From: Pseudomonas sp. WJP1
GTDB taxonomy: Bacteria; Pseudomonadota; Gammaproteobacteria; Pseudomonadales; Pseudomonadaceae
Assembly: GCF_028471945.1 (NCBI RefSeq)
Contig: NZ_CP110128.1
Coordinates: 6,785,001 to 6,849,000, forward strand
Direction: 5' to 3'
DNA: 64,000 bases
A model generated the notes under the pieces. The model made no database searches, was not told the DNA's origin, and saw only the letters and a list, made by a program, of their open reading frames with translations. Both the position numbers and the translations under genes were made by a program. This document shows positions 59,629-64,000 of the stretch, piece by piece. Every line of letters starts with the position of its first letter. Positions within the stretch are counted from its first letter, which is position 1.

Positions 59629-60966
59629 TTACAAGTTGTAGCCGCGTTCGTTGTGAAGCGCCAGATCGATACCGACCGCTTCTTCTTCCTCGGTGATACG
59701 CAGGCCCATTACAGCGTCCAGGACCTTGAGGATGATGTAGGTGACGATCGCGGTGTAGATCACCGTGAAGCCCACGCCCTTGAGCTGAATCCAGACTTGC
59801 GCACCGATATCGGTGACAGTGCCGAAACCGCCCAGGGCCGGTGCAGCGAACACACCGGTCAGGATCGCGCCGAGAATACCGCCGATACCGTGCACGCCGA
59901 AGGCGTCCAGGGAGTCGTCATAGCCGAGTTTGCGTTTCAGGGTGGTCGCGCAGAAGAAGCACACCACGCCTGCAGCCAGACCGATCACCAAAGCACCCAT
60001 CGGGCCTACGGTGCCAGCGGCCGGGGTAATGGCTACCAGGCCTGCAACCACACCCGAAGCGATGCCCAGTGCGCTTGGCTTGCCGTGGGTGACCCACTCG
60101 GCAAACATCCAGCCCAGAGCAGCGGCGGCGGTAGCGATCTGGGTAACCAGCATTGCCATGCCGGCAGTGCCGTTGGCCGCCGCGGCGGAACCGGCGTTGA
60201 AACCGAACCAGCCGACCCACAGCATGGCCGCGCCCATCAGGGTGTAACCCAGGTTGTGCGGTGCCATCGGCGTGGTCGGGAAGCCTTTGCGCTTGCCCAG
60301 TACCAGGCAGGCAACCAGACCGGCCACACCGGCATTGATGTGCACCACGGTGCCGCCGGCGAAGTCCAGCACGCCCCAGTCCCACATCAGGCCGCCGTTG
60401 CCGGACCAGACCATGTGCGCGATCGGTGCATACACCAGGGTGAACCAGATGCCCATGAAGATCAGCATCGCGGAGAACTTCATGCGCTCGGCGAAGGCAC
60501 CGACGATCAGCGCCGGGGTAATGATGGCGAACGTCATCTGGAAGGTGATGAACACCGCCTCAGGGAACAGCGCCGCAGGGCCGGTCAGGCTGGATGGCGT
60601 GACACCGGCGAGGAAGGCCTTGCCCATGCCACCGAAGAAGGAGTTGAAGTTGACGACGCCCTGCTCCATGCCCGTGGTGTCGAACGCGATGCTGTAGCCA
60701 TAAATGACCCACAGGACGCTGATCAGACCGGTAATGGCGAAGCACTGCATCATCACGGAAAGAATGTTTTTGGAGCGCACCATGCCGCCGTAGAACAGCG
60801 CGAGGCCGGGAATGGTCATGAACAGCACGAGGGCTGTCGAGGTCAACATCCAGGCGGTATCGCCGGAGTTGAGGACTGGGGCCGCCACTTCGTCTGCCGC
60901 CATGGCCAGGCAGGGCATTACGAAGGACAACAGGGCTCCTAGCCCTGCGAATTTACGCAGAGTCAT
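59629..60966 (-). CDS. amtB: Ammonium transporter AmtB
   Basis: A 445-residue inner-membrane channel for ammonium. A cleavable signal peptide (MTLRKFAGLGALLSFVMPCLAMA) precedes eleven or so hydrophobic spans. Diagnostic segments: TIPGLALFYGGMVRSKN, DFAGGTVVHINAGVAGLVACLVLG, and ALGWMFAEWVTHGKPSALGIASG. The C-terminal tail (EEEEAVGIDLALHNERGYNL) contacts GlnK. It follows glnK by 35 nt in the standard glnK-amtB operon and shares its sigma-54 promoter. Confidence 0.96.
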   Translation of the reverse strand: MTLRKFAGLGALLSFVMPCLAMAADEVAAPVLNSGDTAWMLTSTALVLFMTIPGLALFYGGMVRSKNILSVMMQCFAITGLISVLWVIYGYSIAFDTTGMEQGVVNFNSFFGGMGKAFLAGVTPSSLTGPAALFPEAVFITFQMTFAIITPALIVGAFAERMKFSAMLIFMGIWFTLVYAPIAHMVWSGNGGLMWDWGVLDFAGGTVVHINAGVAGLVACLVLGKRKGFPTTPMAPHNLGYTLMGAAMLWVGWFGFNAGSAAAANGTAGMAMLVTQIATAAAALGWMFAEWVTHGKPSALGIASGVVAGLVAITPAAGTVGPMGALVIGLAAGVVCFFCATTLKRKLGYDDSLDAFGVHGIGGILGAILTGVFAAPALGGFGTVTDIGAQVWIQLKGVGFTVIYTAIVTYIILKVLDAVMGLRITEEEEAVGIDLALHNERGYNL

Positions 60967-61001
60967 TTTGTTTTCTCCTGGGGCGTTGGGTTTGTGGCGG
61001 C

Positions 61002-61391
<390 letters not shown>

Positions 61392-61550
61392 TCAAGTCTA
61401 AGCGCAGTGCCTGGCTTTGTAACGCATCGTCGGCCTTACCTGCCCGTCCGACGCCAGCTAACCGCTCCTTGCGAAACACTCCCCCGCGTTTCGCCTGGCG
61501 CACTGCATTCGTCACAGCGACTGCATCAGTGCATGGGTCATCAGCATCTA

Positions 61551-61566
61551 AGCAGAAAGCTTGCCA
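61551..61566 (-). promoter_or_regulatory. Sigma-54 promoter for glnK-amtB
   Basis: On the minus strand TGGCAAGCTTTCTGCT matches the consensus TGGCACG-N4-TTGCW at all but two positions, with exact GG-N10-GC spacing. It lies about 211 nt before the glnK start. Confidence 0.75.
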
Positions 61567-61641
61567 TCTCCACAAAACGCATAGTTTTCAAGCCTTTGCC
61601 AACAGATCGCTACCACTTCACGACAACACCCAACGCGTCAC

Positions 61642-61656
61642 GCACAACAACGGTGC
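61642..61656. promoter_or_regulatory. NtrC-like enhancer site 1
   Basis: GCAC-N7-GTGC, perfect half-sites (centre about 61649), about 85-90 bp upstream of the sigma-54 -24 element, a usual distance for NtrC. Confidence 0.65.
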
Positions 61657-61673
61657 GAGACCGTCCGTCCCCA

Positions 61674-61690
61674 TGCGCGAAAAGCGTGCA
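61674..61690. promoter_or_regulatory. NtrC-like enhancer site 2
   Basis: TGCGCG-N5-CGTGCA, one mismatch in the inverted repeat. Its centre (61682) is about 33 bp from site 1, three helical turns, the common spacing of tandem NtrC sites. Confidence 0.6.
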
Positions 61691-61706
61691 TCCCTGACCC
61701 GCGAAT

Positions 61707-61733
61707 TTGACTATAGACACTGCGTGGTACACT
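61707..61733 (+). promoter_or_regulatory. Candidate sigma-70 promoter for ubiK
   Basis: TTGACT (61707) and TACACT (61728) with a 15-bp spacer, somewhat short. The gap 61341-61762 otherwise contains the glnK control region and no gene. Confidence 0.4.
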
Positions 61734-61762
61734 GCCCGTCATTGCTACCAGGACATTTCCCC

Positions 61763-62023
61763 ATGCTCGCGCCCAAAGACTTCCTCGACGCCCTGACAGG
61801 CACCGCCTCTCGCCTCTTCAGCGGCGACACTCCACTGCCGAAAAGCGAAATCGAAAGCCAGTTCAAGGCGCTGTTGCAGAGCGGGTTCAGCAAGCTGGAT
61901 CTGGTTAGCCGGGAAGAGTTCGATAGCCAGATTGTCGTATTGGCGCGCACGCGGGCACGGTTGGAGGCTCTTGAAGCGAAAGTGGCGGAGCTGGAAGCGA
62001 AGCTCAGTCCACCTGCCGAGTAA
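61763..62023 (+). CDS. ubiK: Ubiquinone biosynthesis accessory factor UbiK
   Basis: An 86-residue BMFP/YqiC-family protein starting MLAPKDFLDALTGTASRLFSGD at 61763. The N-terminus forms an amphipathic helix for membrane contact and the C-terminal 35 residues a trimerising coiled coil (REEFDSQIVVLARTRARLEALEAKVAELEAKL). In E. coli it assists the UbiJ-containing ubiquinone complex under aerobic growth. Located upstream of and divergent from glnK. Confidence 0.92.
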   Translation: MLAPKDFLDALTGTASRLFSGDTPLPKSEIESQFKALLQSGFSKLDLVSREEFDSQIVVLARTRARLEALEAKVAELEAKLSPPAE

Positions 62024-62036
62024 ACACCGCGATCCC

Positions 62037-62060
62037 TGTGGGAGCGGGCTTGCCCGCGAT
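62037..62060. repeat. Single REP, class B
   Basis: One arm only: TGTGGGAGCGGGCTTGCCCG and 4 more nt, with no inverted partner nearby. Confidence 0.8.
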
Positions 62061-62091
62061 TGAAGGTCGGCACGACCTTCCGCTTTACCTA

Positions 62092-62119
62092 TAGGAGCTG
62101 CCGAAGGCTGCGATCTTTT
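62092..62119. repeat. Single REP, class D
   Basis: One arm of the class D palindrome (AGGAGCTGCCGAAGGCTGCG core), unpaired. A small hairpin GAAGGTCG/CGACCTTC (62062-62080) lies between it and the class B single REP. Confidence 0.8.
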
Positions 62120-62133
62120 GATCCTAAGCCCCG

Positions 62134-62159
62134 CAACAATCCCGGCAACGTCCTACAAA
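62134..62159 (+). repeat. Left copy of an imperfect 26-bp direct repeat
   Basis: Matches 63303-63328 at 22 of 26 positions in the same orientation; the last 10 bases (GTCCTACAAA) are identical. The two copies bracket the C4 RNA, the Bro-N gene and the HigA-like gene. Confidence 0.6.
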
Positions 62160-62285
62160 GTTCTCATCCGCCGTCCGATTGCGCCGCGATGCTCCGGTTC
62201 CTAAGCTCACCCAATGCTGAATGTTCAGCACTGGGTTTGGCGACCTGGAAGCTTAAGGAGCATGACGACCATCGATGCAAGTCAT

Positions 62286-62360
62286 GGCGGTTGTGCGTGG
62301 GAGACCTCCGGGTCTGCCGGGTTCCTTTTGCTCCGGTTCGCCAACCCGCGTACAACTGCC
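62286..62360 (+). ncRNA. C4-type antisense RNA (phage P1/P7 immunity family)
   Basis: A compact fold: a 16-bp closing stem 62286-62301 / 62345-62360 (three G-U pairs), an inner hairpin AGACC-TCCG-GGTCT (62302-62315), and a second hairpin CCGG (62317-62320) / CCGG (62333-62336) whose loop holds TCCTTTTGCT. That loop (62323-62332) is perfectly complementary to AGCAAAAGGA at 62397-62406, the ribosome binding site of the downstream Bro-N gene. CTGCCGG (62314-62320) is complementary to CCGGCAG (62384-62390). Two short antisense blocks just before an antirepressor-like gene are the hallmark of C4 RNA. Real ends may extend a little further. Confidence 0.8.
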
Positions 62361-62383
62361 ACCCAATTGTTTGGCGACAATTG

Positions 62384-62406
62384 CCGGCAGCCCTTAAGCA
62401 AAAGGA
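62384..62406 (+). promoter_or_regulatory. C4 RNA target region and ribosome binding site of the Bro-N gene
   Basis: Contains CCGGCAG (62384-62390) and AGCAAAAGGA (62397-62406), both complementary to the upstream C4-type RNA. AAAGGAG is also the ribosome binding site, 9 nt before the ATG, so pairing would block translation. Confidence 0.7.
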
Positions 62407-62415
62407 GCTGTATCA

Positions 62416-62940
62416 ATGAATCGAGATGATGCTTACCTGATCCCCCACGTCTTCACCCGCCACAAACTCCACCTCCATGCCCTCCTCCTCCAAAACCAAC
62501 CCTGGTTCAGCGCCCGCGACCTGGGACGATTACTACGCATCTACCTCAACGACCGCCAACTCCGAAAACTAGATCCCGACCAATACCAAACCGTCAAAAC
62601 GCTCATCCACGGCAACATCGAAAACACCCTGCTAATCAGCGAATCCGGCGTCTACGCCCTCCTCGTCTACCACTACTGCCCCGAGTACCGAGCGTTGCGT
62701 GAATGGCTCACCCACGAAGTCGTCCCCGCTCTCCGTGATGCCCAACACCTGAGCACAACCGAACGCCCACAACTGAGCCTGCTCAACTGGCCGGAAATGT
62801 CGTTGAGCTTGCTGCACTGGAATAACCAGCCCTGGATTCGATTGCAGGATGTACCGCAGATGGTGACGGATCGGGAGCAGACAAGACGTCCGGTGCCCCC
62901 TTGGTGGAAGCGGGCTTCACGAGTCTTGCAGTCGCTTTGA
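62416..62940 (+). CDS. Bro-N domain protein, phage antirepressor-like
   Basis: A 174-residue protein. The Bro-N fold covers about residues 10-110: FTRHKLHLHALLLQNQPWFSARDLGRLLRIYLNDRQLRKLDPDQ, then LLISESGVYALLVYHYCPEYRALREWLTHEVVPALRD, the classic end of this domain in phage antirepressors. The C-terminal 60 residues are unrelated to the usual KilA-C or ANT domains. Codon use differs slightly from neighbours. Translation is probably repressed by the C4-type RNA upstream. It likely descends from a prophage; its present target is unknown. Confidence 0.85.
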   Translation: MNRDDAYLIPHVFTRHKLHLHALLLQNQPWFSARDLGRLLRIYLNDRQLRKLDPDQYQTVKTLIHGNIENTLLISESGVYALLVYHYCPEYRALREWLTHEVVPALRDAQHLSTTERPQLSLLNWPEMSLSLLHWNNQPWIRLQDVPQMVTDREQTRRPVPPWWKRASRVLQSL

Positions 62941-62951
62941 ATACTTAACGC

Positions 62952-63215
62952 TCAACCACGCTCGATCTGGGCTGAACGCAAATCATAAGTCGATTGCAGA
63001 TTCAGCCAGAACTCGGGCGTGGTGTTCAGGTGGATGGATAGCTTTTGCGCCAGACCAGCACCGATACCGCTCTGCCGACCAACAACCTTGCTTACTTCAG
63101 CCTCAGGCTCGTTCAGCCAGCTGGCCAACGCAGCGGTTGAAATGCCCAGCGGCTTCAAAAACTCCTCGCTAAGAATTTCACCTGGATGAATCGGGCGCAT
63201 CCCATTCCTGTTCAT
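62952..63215 (-). CDS. HigA-family antitoxin, orphan
   Basis: An 87-residue XRE-type protein: MNRNGMRPIHPGEILSEEFLKPLGISTAALASWLNEPEAEVSKVVGRQSGIGAGLAQKLSIHLNTTPEFWLNLQ. The RPIHPGEIL start and the TPEFWLNLQSTYDLR end are diagnostic of HigA. No HigB-like toxin ORF or remnant is seen on either side (192 nt upstream, 11 nt downstream), so it is alone. The recognition-helix region is less typical than in most HigA proteins. It is convergent with the Bro-N gene. Confidence 0.85.
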   Translation of the reverse strand: MNRNGMRPIHPGEILSEEFLKPLGISTAALASWLNEPEAEVSKVVGRQSGIGAGLAQKLSIHLNTTPEFWLNLQSTYDLRSAQIERG

Positions 63216-63302
63216 TCACGTTACCTACGTCTGAATTCAACGAGATCATAACCAGCAACCTTCATCCAGCAAGACCTGCCACACTCTTTCACCGACGTCC
63301 TT

Positions 63303-63328
63303 CAACTATCTCGGCACGGTCCTACAAA
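63303..63328 (+). repeat. Right copy of the imperfect 26-bp direct repeat
   Basis: 22 of 26 identical to 62134-62159. It lies about 80 nt upstream of the acetyltransferase-like gene, so it could also be part of a shared promoter-type sequence. Confidence 0.6.
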
Positions 63329-63407
63329 ACGTAGCTCTCCTGCCTGATTTATCAGTCCGCACCCTTTTCTTTACACTTTTCTCCTTGTTATTCGATAGAC
63401 GCTAGCA

Positions 63408-63941
63408 ATGAGAAGAAAAGGAAAAGGCACCGAACTTCGAAACCAGACTTACAAATCAAATGCACGAATGCTCGCCTATAAAATTTTCGTCGAGGACTGT
63501 AAGTCTCGGGCTAGGAAACTCAACACCGAGGCCGTTAGGTTCGAACCAATAACTCCCGCAGCGATAACTGCCTGTCACCCGTGGATGGAAGCTGCACTCT
63601 ACCCGTGGGAAAACGTACCGGATTGGAAGTGCAAAGATGCCAAGGGACTGGATTTGGCCATCTGGTACGAAAAGAAGCTGTGTGGTCTGTGTTATGCCAC
63701 TCCGCGTAAAAGCACTATTTGCATAAAGATCGTTCTTTTGCAGGGCCACCCAGACAGATCTCATCCTCTTCGTGGCTTGATCGCCTCGATGGCGCTGCTG
63801 GCTACAGATACCTATGCACGAATGCTGGGGTGCAATGAAATAGAGATTCAAGATCCTGACCCAAATGTCCTCCCCTACTACCAGACTCTCGGATTCAGCT
63901 TCGACCAGACCAATCGACTTGTCATTTACCTGAACGATTAA
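63408..63941 (+). CDS. GNAT-like acetyltransferase family protein
   Basis: A 177-residue protein with a basic N-terminus (MRRKGKGTELRNQTYKSNARMLAYKIF). The C-terminal part looks like a GNAT fold: WYEKKLCGLCYATPRKSTICIKIVLLQGHPDRSHPLRGLIASMALLATDTYARMLGCNEIEIQDPDPNVLPYYQTLGF. The usual acetyl-CoA loop Q/RxxGxG/A is poorly kept (SHPLRG), so activity is uncertain. Its DNA is richer in A and T than the core genes, which suggests acquisition by transfer. The next gene starts 36 nt later with a strong ribosome site. Confidence 0.65.
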   Translation: MRRKGKGTELRNQTYKSNARMLAYKIFVEDCKSRARKLNTEAVRFEPITPAAITACHPWMEAALYPWENVPDWKCKDAKGLDLAIWYEKKLCGLCYATPRKSTICIKIVLLQGHPDRSHPLRGLIASMALLATDTYARMLGCNEIEIQDPDPNVLPYYQTLGFSFDQTNRLVIYLND

Positions 63942-63977
63942 TAGTATCTATCTCACTCCCAGGCACAGGAGGTGTCC

Positions 63978-64000
63978 ATGATTCACAAAAAGCGAAAAGC
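63978..64000 (+). CDS. Start of an unidentified gene, cut by the window end
   Basis: ATG at 63978 preceded by AGGAGGTG 4 nt away, reading MIHKKRK into the window edge. The close spacing to the GNAT-like gene suggests an operon. Nothing can be said about function. Confidence 0.5.

Noticed and set aside
61398..61412. Alternative sigma-54 promoter AGGCACTGCGCTTAG upstream of glnK
   Set aside because: The -24 element is good but the -12 element lacks the GC dinucleotide at the right spacing; the site at 61551-61566 fits far better.
63216..63407. Search for a HigB toxin next to the HigA-like gene
   Set aside because: No reading frame or typical HigB end is found in the 192-nt gap, and it is too short for an intact gene.

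Overview
This window is chromosomal DNA of a Pseudomonas, most likely from the P. fluorescens group. The evidence is the high-GC codon use, a run of genes typical of Pseudomonas (ygfB-pepP-ubiH-ubiI; zapA-6S RNA-fau; algP, rsd/algQ, dsbH, hemYXDC-algR; rnk, cyaY, lysA-dapF-xerC; sutA, amtB-glnK), and many REP palindromes of the kind scattered through P. fluorescens-type genomes. No rRNA, tRNA, insertion sequence or CRISPR array was seen.

Layout. 1-2.0 kb: a ferric-iron ABC importer (permease cut by the window edge, plus its binding protein). 2.2-7.0 kb: a minus-strand operon ygfB-pepP-ubiH-(hotdog protein)-ubiI for ubiquinone hydroxylation. 7.2-8.6 kb: a ZapB-like coiled coil, zapA, 6S RNA and fau. 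8.7-14.1 kb: single genes (EVE protein, FliL-like protein, quinone oxidoreductase, TonB-like protein, glpT, gamma-glutamylcyclotransferase). 14.5-18.9 kb: ubiD with a coupled ferredoxin-type reductase, rho, trxA. 19-22.8 kb: a FadR-type regulator divergent from a four-gene polar amino acid ABC importer. 23-28 kb: ppx facing ppk, with ppk behind hemB. 28-38.6 kb: DedA, fatty acid hydroxylase, ElbB, YaiI, an FTR1 iron permease fused to cytochrome c, LysE, MscS, an ABC-F protein, and the repetitive DNA-binding protein AlgP. 38.8-47.7 kb: FKBP, rsd, dsbH, hemY-hemX-hemD-hemC, algR, a decayed fimS/algZ, and argH. 47.9-58.4 kb: GST, cyaA, rnk, cyaY, lptM-lysA-dapF-DUF484-xerC-HAD. 58.6-62.0 kb: sutA, yjbQ, amtB-glnK with a sigma-54/NtrC control region, ubiK. 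62.0-64.0 kb: a small accessory segment.

Three observations stand out. (1) At 62.29-62.41 kb there is a C4-type antisense RNA fold, as in the immunity region of phages P1/P7. It sits directly upstream of a Bro-N (antirepressor-like) gene, and its hairpin loop is complementary over 10 nt to that gene's ribosome binding site. The control module of a phage antirepressor thus appears to stand alone in the chromosome. (2) The sensor kinase gene fimS/algZ, expected between argH and algR, survives only as a frameshifted remnant that still shares the ATGA junction with algR, so AlgR appears to have lost its neighbouring kinase. (3) An imperfect 26-bp direct repeat (22/26) brackets the C4 RNA, the Bro-N gene and an orphan HigA-type antitoxin.

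Several pathways recur through the window: ubiquinone (ubiH, ubiI, ubiD, ubiK), heme (hemB, C, D, X, Y), iron (FbpA/FbpB-type, FTR1, CyaY), polyphosphate (ppk, ppx), nitrogen (glnK-amtB) and alginate/stress regulation (algR, algP, rsd, sutA, rnk). All similarity statements come from recognising motifs and gene order; no database search was run.
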